Assembly: GCF_900114255.1 (NCBI RefSeq)
Contig: NZ_FOSL01000004.1
Coordinates: 1 to 64,000 of the forward strand
DNA length: 64,000 nucleotides
Direction: 5' to 3'
From: Neomesorhizobium albiziae
GTDB taxonomy: Bacteria > Pseudomonadota > Alphaproteobacteria > Rhizobiales > Rhizobiaceae
In this document: positions 9,128 through 17,227 of the stretch, in pieces
Numbering within the stretch: the stretch's first letter is position 1
Layout of the letters: each line of letters begins with the position of its first letter
Translations under genes and position numbers: made by a program
Notes under the pieces: generated by a model
The model's input: only the letters and a program-made list of their open reading frames with translations
Database searches by the model: none
Told to the model about the DNA's origin: nothing

Positions 9128-10074
9128 TCAACCCGCTTCTTTGCCAGGGTTCATATCCCGGGTCAGAAAATTCGTGACGACATCGACCTGGTCCGTGGTC
9201 ATCAACGGCGGCACGTGCCCGCAATCATGGAATCGGTGCAAAGTCGCGTTAGGGTTGCGCTCGATCATATCGTTGCAAAGATCGTATGTAAGCAAGTCCG
9301 ATTTTGCGCCATGCAGAATGAGGATAGGAACCTCGATCGCTTCCCAGTATTGCCAGAGGTTCAGCGACGTGAACCAGGCAGCGCGAAACCCCTTCGCGAT
9401 CGCGCGGTCGCAGCGCATCTGGTAGTTGTAGCGAACCGGGTTCCACTCGACGCTATGGACGGTTAGGTGATGCCACTGCTCTCCGTCAGGTCACCATAGG
9501 GTTCAAGCACCGACCTGAAATAGGCCTGGGCCTTCTCGAGCGTCGTGAAGGACACCGGCAGTTCCCGCAGATAGGCTCCAATACGGCTGAGCCCGGTCGA
9601 CGATACGTAAGGACCGATATCGTTGATCACAAGCCGGCGTATGTTTGTTCCCACCATCCCTGCCAGGATCATGCCGATCAGGCCTCCAAGGGACGTACCG
9701 ACGTAGTCTACCGCTTGCGCCCCGGTGCGGGCTATAACCGTGTTGATGTCCGCGCAATACTGGGGAAGCGCATAGTCATCTGGATTGGAGAGACGCTCGC
9801 TCCTGCCGCGTCCGGGCAAATCCGGACAGATCACACGGCGCCCCATCCTCGTCAGCGTATTGGCGAGGAAGTCGAAGTCCCGCGACTGCCGCGTGACGCC
9901 GTGAACGCATAAGACCGGCGTATCGCCGTTCGCCGGTCCCCAATCGACATAAGCCAGCCGGTGAAACCCGGCGGCAGAGATGCCCGATACCGAACGTTCA
10001 CGCGGCGTCGCCGGCAAAGCTGGGGCCGCGCGGTTTCTCTTCTTCAAAATTGGCTTGCGCCCCGCACGTTTCAT
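9128..10074 (-). pseudogene. Alpha/beta hydrolase, interrupted by a frameshift
   Basis: The first frame (10074 to 9463) encodes an alpha/beta-hydrolase N-terminus with oxyanion region CVHGVTRQSRDFD, the DLPGRGRSE loop and nucleophile elbow VGTSLGGLIG, then stops right after YGDLTES. Reading resumes one frame over with QWHHLTVHS and continues through ILHGAKSDLL to the catalytic His region RFHDCGHVPPL, ending at 9128. The span of 947 bases is one short of a multiple of three, so a single-base deletion near 9475-9482 explains it. The 5' end overlaps the CoA-transferase gene by 77 bases. It may be a true pseudogene or a base-calling error. The substrate is unknown. Confidence 0.8.
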
Positions 10075-12001
10075 GACGGTCCCAGCACAAGCGCACGGCC
10101 TCAGATTCGGATTCGAAAATATGAGGCGCTACGTTCCGTCCCGACAGCGCCGCACCCATCTTCAGGCGCAGGAAAGCTCCGGTCGTATAACGCGAGACCT
10201 TGTCGTAACACTGATTTTCAAGGTCACTGGCCATGCCGTACCAGGCATCGTTCAAGTGTGATGCGATCTCGATCGCATCGTAGTTGATGATGGCCGAGAA
10301 TCGCTTGCCCACATTCCGATACAAGGACAGAACGGCCTCCCTCACGGCCTCGATATCGTGTGTCGTCGTGACACGGTAACCATCCAATCCAAGGAAAAGC
10401 GTATTGCTTTCCGCCGTGAATTTCATGCGCTGGGACATAGGCCGATTGAGAAGCAGGGACGCCAGGTCCATCGGCTTGTCCAGAAAGATTTCGGGCGCCA
10501 TCAAGCGGGGATCGCGTATCATGGGCCGAAATTCCATATGCGCCACAATATCGCGCTCGATGTCGATCCCCGGTGCAACCTCGATGAGCTCCACCCCCTC
10601 GGGCCGCAGTTGGAAGACGCAGCGCTCGGTCACGAACAGTACCGGCTGGCGCGATTCGGCGGCTAGGTCGCCGGCGAACGTCACATGTTCGACCCAACTC
10701 ACGAATTTGGCCTGGCTGCCTTCTTTCAGAATTTCAAGCTTGCCCTCGCGAACCGCAACCCGCAGGCCTCCCGCCGTAAAGGTTCCGCAGAAGATGACAC
10801 GGCGCGCGTTCTGGGAAATGTTGATGAAACCTCCCGCGCCGGCCAACCGCCCACCGAACAAGCTGACATTGACGTTGCCTGACTGATCGACTTGAGCCAA
10901 TCCGAGGCAGGCCAGATCAAGGCCCCCACCGTCATAGAAGTCGAACATCTGGTTCTGGTCGATAATGGAATCGGCGTTTAGCGCCGCGCCGAAATCGAGC
11001 CCGCCCTGCGGTATTCCGCCGATAATCCCCGGCTCCGCCGTCAAGGTTACAAGGTTGAGGATTTTTTCCTCGGCGGCCACGGCCGCGACGCCCTCCGGCA
11101 CACCAATGCCGAGGTTGACAATGCCGCCCATGGGGAGCTCGAAGGCACACCGTCGCGCTATCACCTTGCGCTCATCCAGCACAAGATTGGGTGTACGGTC
11201 TATCGGTGCGCGCAGTTCTCCGGAAAACGCGCCGTTATAGCTCGTCGCATATGTTTGCGCGTGATGTTCGCTCGACGCGACCACAACGCAATCGACAAGC
11301 GCGCCAGGGATGCGGACATGACGCGGATTGAGCGATTTGGCGGCGGCGATACGTTCCACCTGGACGATCACGAAACCCTTGCAGTTCTTGGCTGCCATGG
11401 CGAGAGACAAGTTGTCGAGCGTGAGCGCCTCCTTCTCCAGCGTAATATTGCCGTCAGGGTCAGCCGTAGTGCCCCGCAGGATCGCTACATTTATCGGAAA
11501 TGAGCGATAGAACAGCCACTCCTCTCCATCGATGTTCATCAGTTCGACGAGGTCTGCCGTTGTCCTTGCGTTGAGTTTGCCGCCACCGTTGCGGGGATCG
11601 ACGAAGGTGCGCAATCCGACCTTGGACAGCAGCCCGGCCTTCCGTCCGGCTATCTCGCGGAACAGATGCGAGACGCATCCGAGCGGCAGATTGTAGGCTT
11701 CGCACGCACCCGACACCGCCATTTCAGCCAATTTCGGCACGAGGCCGAAATGGCCGCCGACCAGGCGCGCCACCATGCCCGGCCGGGCCAGCCGGTTCAG
11801 GCCCCGCTCCTTGCCATCGCCCGGCGCAGCCGCGAAAACAAGTTCGAGGTTGCGCGGCTCACCCGTTTCAAGGAATCGCTGCTCGAGCGCCTTGAGAACG
11901 CCGTCGGGCGTGCCCACGCCTACAAATCCCGAGGAAGCGACGGTATCGCCGGACCTGATGATGGCGACAGCCTCTTCGGCGGAGACAACCTTGCTAAGCA
12001 T
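9998..12001 (-). CDS. Fused acyl-CoA:carboxylate CoA-transferase with C-terminal extension
   Basis: Starting at the ATG at 12001, 2 bases after the phaC stop, the protein has 667 residues. The alpha part (MLSKVVSAEEAVAIIRSGDT, glycine-rich GFVGVGTPDG) and beta part are fused, as in family I enzymes such as acetate/propionate CoA-transferase. The catalytic Glu is expected at about 323 in LTAEPGIIGG. The usual fused enzyme is about 520-530 residues. Here a further ~140-residue domain follows (from about 525 to the end, containing SAIINYDAIEIASHL and SRYTTGAFLRLKMG), which I recognise from other proteobacterial CoA-transferases but cannot assign a function. It probably activates a carboxylate to its CoA ester for the neighbouring PHA synthase. 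Confidence 0.85.
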   Translation of the reverse strand: MLSKVVSAEEAVAIIRSGDTVASSGFVGVGTPDGVLKALEQRFLETGEPRNLELVFAAAPGDGKERGLNRLARPGMVARLVGGHFGLVPKLAEMAVSGACEAYNLPLGCVSHLFREIAGRKAGLLSKVGLRTFVDPRNGGGKLNARTTADLVELMNIDGEEWLFYRSFPINVAILRGTTADPDGNITLEKEALTLDNLSLAMAAKNCKGFVIVQVERIAAAKSLNPRHVRIPGALVDCVVVASSEHHAQTYATSYNGAFSGELRAPIDRTPNLVLDERKVIARRCAFELPMGGIVNLGIGVPEGVAAVAAEEKILNLVTLTAEPGIIGGIPQGGLDFGAALNADSIIDQNQMFDFYDGGGLDLACLGLAQVDQSGNVNVSLFGGRLAGAGGFINISQNARRVIFCGTFTAGGLRVAVREGKLEILKEGSQAKFVSWVEHVTFAGDLAAESRQPVLFVTERCVFQLRPEGVELIEVAPGIDIERDIVAHMEFRPMIRDPRLMAPEIFLDKPMDLASLLLNRPMSQRMKFTAESNTLFLGLDGYRVTTTHDIEAVREAVLSLYRNVGKRFSAIINYDAIEIASHLNDAWYGMASDLENQCYDKVSRYTTGAFLRLKMGAALSGRNVAPHIFESESEAVRLCWDRHETCGAQANFEEEKPRGPSFAGDAA

Positions 12002-12003
12002 CT

Positions 12004-13104
12004 TCAACCGTCGCGCGCTGTTAGCCAGTCGGCAATGTTCTTCGTCAGTCCGCCCTGCGATCTGCTGGAAACGAAGAGACCAACGTGCCCGCCTGGCAGC
12101 GGAATTTCGGTATAATCCTTGCTGCCAGCCTTCTGTCCCAGCGCTTTGGAGCAGTTGGGCGGGACGATGTGATCGTCGAGCGCGAAGACATTCAGGATCG
12201 GCATTTTCACTGCGCCGAGGTCGACCTTTCGTCCCGACAGTGCGAACTCGCCTTTGATCAGCTTGTTCTCCTGGTAGAGATCGTGCAGCCACTGGCGGCC
12301 GGCGGATCCCGGATGATCGGGCCGGTCCGCCAACCATTTTTCCATGCGCAGAAAATTCATAAGCTTGTCTCGATCGTCGACGGTATCGATCAGATCGACG
12401 TTGTATTTGGCGATCGAGCGCATCGGCGTCATCAGCGAAAAGACCGAACTCATGAACTCGCCGGGAATGACACCCAGCGCATCGACCATGAGATCGATAT
12501 CGCTGGCTTCGAGGCTGCGAATCCAGACGTTCAGGAAGCCACGGTGCAGCGCCGGGTCATCGACATCGGCATGGAAATCGATGGGGGTGATGGTCAAGAC
12601 GAGGTTCTTGACGCGCCTGGGATGAAGCGCTGCATAACAAGTGGTGAAGACACCCCCCTCGCAAATTCCGAGCAGCGTTATCTTTTCGTGTCCCGTCTCG
12701 GCGCAGATTCGTTCCACGGCCTCGTCGATATAGTCATCGACATAGTCGTCGATGGTCAGCCAGCGCTCGCCGCGACCCGGCTGTCCCCAATCGATCAGCC
12801 ACAGGTCGATGCCCTTCGCCAGCAAGCTGCGAACCAGCGACCGGTCGGGCTGCAGGTCGGCCATCGTGTAGCGGCCGATCAGGCCGTATACGATGAGGAC
12901 GGGCGTATCGACGCTTCTTTCCGCGATCGGATCGTAGCGAAACAGCTCCACCTTATCGCGGCGCTCGATCAGTGTTTTCGGCGTGGTGCCGACATCGACA
13001 TCCGCATCGCGAATTTTGGACAGCAAGCCGGCGCCGGTTCGGACCTTGTCGATGTTGTCCGACCATTCCTTCAGAAATTCATCGAACGGCGTGTCCATAG
13101 CCAT
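12004..13104 (-). CDS. phaC: Class III poly(3-hydroxyalkanoate) synthase, PhaC subunit
   Basis: The 366-residue length fits class III PhaC (about 355-370) rather than the ~600-residue class I enzyme normal in rhizobia. The lipase-like box is GICEGG with catalytic Cys148. Asp310 in FALDDHIVPP and His340 in PGGHVGLF complete the triad, matching the Cys149/Asp302/His331 arrangement known for Allochromatium PhaC. The conserved IDWGQPGRGER segment is present at about 104-114. The enzyme polymerises hydroxyacyl-CoA into PHA at the granule surface together with PhaE, encoded immediately upstream. The downstream CoA-transferase follows after 2 bases. Confidence 0.88.
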   Translation of the reverse strand: MAMDTPFDEFLKEWSDNIDKVRTGAGLLSKIRDADVDVGTTPKTLIERRDKVELFRYDPIAERSVDTPVLIVYGLIGRYTMADLQPDRSLVRSLLAKGIDLWLIDWGQPGRGERWLTIDDYVDDYIDEAVERICAETGHEKITLLGICEGGVFTTCYAALHPRRVKNLVLTITPIDFHADVDDPALHRGFLNVWIRSLEASDIDLMVDALGVIPGEFMSSVFSLMTPMRSIAKYNVDLIDTVDDRDKLMNFLRMEKWLADRPDHPGSAGRQWLHDLYQENKLIKGEFALSGRKVDLGAVKMPILNVFALDDHIVPPNCSKALGQKAGSKDYTEIPLPGGHVGLFVSSRSQGGLTKNIADWLTARDG

Positions 13105-13118
13105 GCCCCAACCCCTTG

Positions 13119-13805
13119 CTACGCGAGATCGCCGTTCGTGTATCGGTCTCGGTCAGCGCGCACGCGGCGGCGCAGTTCACGCCGCAGTTCGGCCAACTGG
13201 CGCGTCAGTTCGTCGAAATCCTTCAGCGTGGGATAGCCAAGCGACTTCGCCACCGTGTCGGCGAACTGCTGTTGTTGTGCGCGCAGTGTCAGCGCAGCGC
13301 GCAGCAGGTCGCGCTGAGCCGCCAGAAACTCCTCCGACCGCTGGTTCTTTGTCATCTCTTCGTTGGCGATTGCCGACCAATCGGCAAAATCCTTGCGCCA
13401 GCCTGCTTTTCGCTTTTCGCCATCCGTGACTTCGGCGGCCAGTGCCGCGTTGTAGCGCTCGAATGTCTTCGCCCACGGAGCGGCCGCGATTACCTGATAA
13501 CTCGCCATCCGCTGCCGCATTTCGAACCAGGCAGCCGACAGCGAGATCAGCTGCCTGTCGATGTCCCAAACATCCGCCAGCTTTGGTCCTTCGACCAACT
13601 GCCGTATCGCTTCGGCGATGCCACCTCCCTGCGTCGCACCGAGGGGATTGGCTTCCGCCATCCTGGACGACAACAACGGCATGATCGAATCCGCCCAGGC
13701 CTTGCCCGCGTCGCCGCTGGTCTGCACCATCGATTTCCAGAACTCCGCCATCTCCTCAAATGCACGCGACGTTTTTTCGGTGGCATTCTCCGCGCCTGTC
13801 GTCAT
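13119..13805 (-). CDS. phaE: PhaE-like subunit of class III PHA synthase
   Basis: I place the start at the ATG at 13805, which has GGGAGG about 10 bases upstream; a TTG at 13823 in the same frame would overlap that site. The 228-residue product is mostly helical with no membrane segment. It shares with PhaE the pattern of amphipathic helices rich in Trp and Glu (FEEMAEFWKSMV, SAAWFEMRQRMASYQ) and a C-terminal stretch PTLKDFDELTRQLAELRREL, close to the conserved PhaE C-terminus before a charged coiled coil. It is shorter than the best studied PhaE (about 350 residues). Adjacency to a class III phaC is the strongest support. The gene overlaps the end of the alcohol dehydrogenase gene by 50 bases. 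Confidence 0.65.
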   Translation of the reverse strand: MTTGAENATEKTSRAFEEMAEFWKSMVQTSGDAGKAWADSIMPLLSSRMAEANPLGATQGGGIAEAIRQLVEGPKLADVWDIDRQLISLSAAWFEMRQRMASYQVIAAAPWAKTFERYNAALAAEVTDGEKRKAGWRKDFADWSAIANEEMTKNQRSEEFLAAQRDLLRAALTLRAQQQQFADTVAKSLGYPTLKDFDELTRQLAELRRELRRRVRADRDRYTNGDLA

Positions 13806-14982
13806 TGCGCTGCCACCTCCCAATAGCTTTCAATGCAGCCGCATAGATGTTGAATGCATCGCTGTGGCTCACCTCCCGCGGATTGTTGACGAGCAGGCGC
13901 GTCTGCTTCATCGCGTCATCCGCAAGCCTCGGCAGGTCACCTTCGCCAATGCCGACTGCCGACAGCGTGCTAGGCACGCCGCAGTCGCGGCAGATCGCCG
14001 TCATGTCCGCAATGAAGCTTGAACTGCCGGCAGCCGGCGACGCACTCCGGTAGCCAGGTCGCATGATTTCGGCCAGCTCGGCATAAAGTTCCGCTGCATA
14101 CGGCGCGTTGAATGCGAGAACGTGAGGCAGGACCAGAGCATTCGACAGGCCATGCGGCACGTGAAAGAGGGCCCCGATTGGGTAAGCGAGGGCATGCACC
14201 GCGGCCACCGGTGCATTGGCGAAGGCCATTCCGGCAAGTGTGGAACCAAGCAGCATCTGCGATCGCGCATCGATATTGTCGCCCTGCGCACAGACGGTTC
14301 GTATGTTTGCTGCGAGCAGGCGCAATGCCTGCAACGCAAGCTGATCCGAGATCGGGTTCTTCTTGATCTTGCTGGTGTAGGCCTCGATGGCATGAACCAT
14401 TGCATCGATGCCGGTGGCGGCGGTGACAGGTCGCGGCAGACCGAGAGTGAGAAAGGCGTCGAGAATGGCCCAGTCCGGATAGAGCACTGGAGCCACGATG
14501 CCTTTCTTTTCGGTCGTCGGCGTCGTCACGATGGCTATGGGGGTCGCCTCGGAACCGGTACCCGCGGTGGTGGGCAGCAGAATGAGCGGCAAGCGCTGCC
14601 CCTTGGCGAGGCCAACACCATAAATGTCTTCGAGACGATCATCCGACCTGGCCAGATAGGCAACCAGCTTTGCGGTATCGAGCGAGCTTCCGCCGCCGAT
14701 GGAGACGACCACGTCGATCTTTGCCTGGCGGCAGAGGCCGGCGGCTTTTTCGATCAGGTGCGACGGCGGATCGGCGACGACCTCGTCGAAAACGACCAGT
14801 TCGAGTCCGGCGGCCAGGAGACTCTCCTCACCGGGCCGGGTCACCCCATAGGAGCGAACCCCCTTGTCGGTCACGAGCATGATCCGCTTGCCGTAGCGCG
14901 AGGCGATTTCGCCAAGCTTGCTCGAAGCGCCCGGCTCGCAGATCAGATTGGGAACGGTTTGAAACTGGAAATTCAGTGGCAC
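13756..14982 (-). CDS. Iron-containing (group III) alcohol dehydrogenase
   Basis: The 408-residue protein carries the NAD(P)-binding motif GGGSSLDTAK and the iron-ADH signature region with metal-ligand histidines in DAMVHAIEAYTS and HALAYPIGALFHVPHG. The N-terminus NFQFQTVPNLICEPGASSKL is typical of the family. Relatives include 4-hydroxybutyrate dehydrogenases, lactaldehyde reductases and maleylacetate reductases. In this operon a hydroxyacid or semialdehyde substrate is plausible but not shown. The last ~16 codons overlap the start of phaE, so the C-terminus (NDDRRGECHRKNVACI) looks atypical and may have been extended by loss of an earlier stop. Confidence 0.85.
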   Translation of the reverse strand: MPLNFQFQTVPNLICEPGASSKLGEIASRYGKRIMLVTDKGVRSYGVTRPGEESLLAAGLELVVFDEVVADPPSHLIEKAAGLCRQAKIDVVVSIGGGSSLDTAKLVAYLARSDDRLEDIYGVGLAKGQRLPLILLPTTAGTGSEATPIAIVTTPTTEKKGIVAPVLYPDWAILDAFLTLGLPRPVTAATGIDAMVHAIEAYTSKIKKNPISDQLALQALRLLAANIRTVCAQGDNIDARSQMLLGSTLAGMAFANAPVAAVHALAYPIGALFHVPHGLSNALVLPHVLAFNAPYAAELYAELAEIMRPGYRSASPAAGSSSFIADMTAICRDCGVPSTLSAVGIGEGDLPRLADDAMKQTRLLVNNPREVSHSDAFNIYAAALKAIGRWQRNDDRRGECHRKNVACI

Positions 14983-15063
14983 GCGATTCTCCAGGCAAAT
15001 TTCGTTGTGGATGGGGAACGCCCGCTTCGAACCGCAGCCGGCAAGAGGCCGACCGCGCCAGCG

Positions 15064-16397
15064 TCAGGCGACAACTTCGCTGTCGATCGACTTGTTTCTC
15101 AACTCCTCGACCAGCACACGCGTATTTTCCGAGTAGTCGATCGGCACATCGATGATATGGACGCCGCCCTTCTGGAATGCCGCCTCAAGCACAGGACCCA
15201 GTTCATCGGTGCTTGTGATCCGTGTTCCGTCCGCCCCGTAGGCCTCGGCATACTTTACGAAATCGGGGTTGTTGAATGTCATGCCAAAGTCCGGGAAATT
15301 GTCCACGGCCTGCTTCCAGCGTATCATCCCGTAAGCACTGTCATTCAAAATGACGACAACGAGGTTCAAGCCCAGCCTGACCGCGGTTTCGATCTCCTGG
15401 GAGTTCATCATGAACCCGCCATCGCCGCAGACGGCCATCACGCGCCTCTCCGGAAAAAGCATGGCGGCCATCATCGCGGACGGCAGACCCGCTCCCATGG
15501 TCGCCAAGGCATTGTCGAGAAGCAGCGTGTTGGCGGTATAGGTGCGAAAGTTTCGCGCGAACCATATTTTGTACATGCCATTGTCGAGACACACGATGCC
15601 ATCGTCCGGCATGACGGCCCTAACATCGCGCACGATCCGTTGTGGCGCTATCGGGAACCGATCTTCATCGGCGCGTTCGGCGATGCGTTCGAGGATCTGC
15701 TTGCGCAGCTTCAGGATGGTGGGATCCGGATCCAGCTTGCCGCCCATTCGGTCGGCGAGCAGCGTTACGCTGGCTCCGATATCCCCGACAAGTTCGGCGT
15801 CCGGATGATAGACTTGTTCGACTGTCGCCGAGAAATACCCGACGTGAAGCACCCTGGGTCCGCCGGCGCTGCGCATCAGAAACGGTGGTTTTTCGACCGT
15901 ATCGTGCCCGATGGAAATAATCAGATCGGCCTTGTCGACAGCCGCATGGACATAGTCGCGCTCCGACAATGCAGCCGTGCCCAGATAAAGGTTGGATCCG
16001 CCGTGGACCGCGCCCTTGCCCATTTGGGTGTTGAAGAACGGAAGACGGACACGGCGCACGAATGCAGAGAGCGGTTCTACCAACTGAGGACGGTTGCCGC
16101 CGGCGCCTATCAGGATGATCGGGCGCTTTGCGGCCAGGATCATGTCGACGGCTCGGTCCACAGCTGCCGGGGCCGGGATTGCCCGATCGATCGGATGTGG
16201 AGGGATCAGCGGAACGTCATCGATCTCCATGCCCGCAACGTCTTCCGGAAGCTCGAGATGAACCGGCCCGGGCCGGCAAAGCTTTTCGCGTGGAAGCGGA
16301 GGGTGTCGGCCGCGCGCGCGTCTGGATTTTTTCCGTAAGCGGCACTGCACGCGGCCGGTAAACTGCGCCTGGTTGATAGGCTGAACGACTGGATCAC
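15064..16397 (-). pseudogene. TPP-dependent acetolactate synthase-like enzyme, missing most of its PYR domain
   Basis: The frame from about 16350 to 15064 encodes the end of the N-terminal domain (GPVHLELPEDVAGMEIDDV), the central domain and the complete TPP-binding domain (AVCGDGGFMMNSQEIETA with the GDG...N motif). ALS-type enzymes are about 550 residues; only about 420 are readable here. The ~170-residue PYR domain with the catalytic Glu cannot be found upstream. A GTG at 16397 with GGAG 8 bases upstream starts a short reading frame that would join the enzyme frame only after a frameshift near 16265-16280. This reads as an internal deletion plus frameshift. It is first in the minus-strand operon, just downstream of a sigma-54 promoter. 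Confidence 0.75.
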
Positions 16398-16440
16398 GGC
16401 TTGGTCTCCATCCCTATGTAACTTCTTTGTTTCAGGTCGA

Positions 16441-16456
16441 AGCAACCAATGTGCCA
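16441..16456 (-). promoter_or_regulatory. Sigma-54 (-24/-12) promoter of the minus-strand PHA/CoA-transferase operon
   Basis: On the minus strand the sequence is TGGCACATTGGTTGCT, a full match to TGGCAC-N5-TTGCW with 10 bases between the GG and GC dinucleotides. Transcription would begin near 16430, about 30 bases before the GTG at 16397 that has its own ribosome-binding site. The DctD-like activator encoded downstream in the same operon is the natural partner. Confidence 0.75.
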
Positions 16457-16553
16457 ATTCAAATCCTTGCCTTCGATATTCGCCGAGATAAGTGTAAGCT
16501 GCTGATTTCCCTTGTTTTCTTGCAGCGGGATGTATTAGGCCTCTTCTTGTTTT

Positions 16554-16567
16554 GGCAATTTGTTGCC
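16554..16567. promoter_or_regulatory. Palindrome GGCAA-N4-TTGCC, candidate activator site 1
   Basis: GGCAATTTGTTGCC is an inverted repeat centred about 106 bases upstream of the -24 element at 16441-16456, the usual distance for a sigma-54 activator site. The same GGCAA-N4-TTGCC core recurs upstream of the divergent sigma-54 promoter at 16995-17014. Binding by the DctD-like regulator is inferred. Confidence 0.5.
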
Positions 16568-16740
16568 TGACTAAATACCGATGCGGCAAATTCTCGCTTG
16601 CGCTTCCAAGGCGATAGGCCATTCCCACCAGCGTCGGGAGTAGCCCCTGCCGCGCTTATTAGGCTCCTGGGCTCCCGTCTTTTGCTCCGCTTCACACATA
16701 CGGGCGGAGAATCGCCAATCGTCAGGCTGCGACGAGCGGA

Positions 16741-16990
16741 TGTTTACCCGTCATCCGGGTTGCACGCTGGAGGCGAAGATCGACCTGGCTGCGCAGACGT
16801 TTGCTGACAGGAACCAATGGTTGCCGCCCTACAGGCGGATCGCGGCGCTGCGCCGCCTGGCCACGCTGTTTGGTGAGCAGAAAGACCACCGCTTGTACGC
16901 AACAATTTCCAGCAATCCGGGCGTGGCGAGATCATGGCTGTGTCAATCGGCGCCAGACTCTTACGAGGCAAATAACCGCCTGAATTGACT
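16741..16990 (+). pseudogene. Remnant of an aldehyde dehydrogenase N-terminus
   Basis: One frame reads LEAKIDLAAQTFADRNQW, then PYRRIAALRRLATLFGEQKD, then YATISSNPG. This follows the pattern of the N-terminal helices of NAD(P)-dependent aldehyde or succinate-semialdehyde dehydrogenases (alternating AAxxFAxW, RxxxLRRLAxLxxxxKD, xxIxxExGK). Only about 60 residues are recognisable, and the frame ends at a TGA without the catalytic domain. It lies between the two divergent sigma-54 promoters and fits an operon that once oxidised a semialdehyde. The match is short, so the call is tentative. Confidence 0.45.
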
Positions 16991-16994
16991 CGGC

Positions 16995-17014
16995 CCGGGC
17001 AACATATTGCCCGG
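16995..17014. promoter_or_regulatory. Palindrome CCGGGCAA-N4-TTGCCCGG, candidate activator site 2
   Basis: A perfect 8-base inverted repeat with a 4-base spacer (CCGGGCAACATATTGCCCGG) is centred about 62 bases upstream of the -24 GG of the plus-strand sigma-54 promoter, near -88 from the expected start. It contains the same GGCAA-N4-TTGCC core as the site at 16554-16567. Confidence 0.6.
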
Positions 17015-17065
17015 CTTGAGTGTCCAAACACGCCAAGGGCCTTGAATCGCCGGCCCCAAGGGGAC

Positions 17066-17081
17066 TGGCATGACATTTGCT
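17066..17081 (+). promoter_or_regulatory. Sigma-54 (-24/-12) promoter of the TTT transporter operon
   Basis: TGGCATGACATTTGCT matches TGGCAY-N5-TTGCW with exactly 10 bases between GG and GC. Transcription would start near 17092, leaving an untranslated leader of about 135 bases before tctC. With the palindrome at 16995-17014 it forms a standard enhancer-plus-promoter arrangement. Confidence 0.75.
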
Positions 17082-17227
17082 CCTTCGATTTTCGGGAGGA
17101 AGTCAACCCTTTTGAAGCGAGTTCAGCCTGTTCAGCAGTCGGTGTCCGCCGCCTGCGGACGCTGCTGCAACGGTTGCTCTTGGATATGACGGCACATCTT
17201 CCCGGCGATCAACGCGGAGGAATGAAA

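Noticed and set aside
14122-16338. 738-codon open frame on the plus strand
   Set aside because: Antisense to the alcohol dehydrogenase and TPP genes, both of which have clear family motifs; its own translation has none.
16985-17227. Extended N-terminus of the TctC protein from 16985
   Set aside because: The extension would span the palindrome and the sigma-54 promoter; the ATG at 17228 has a proper GGAGG and begins a good signal peptide.
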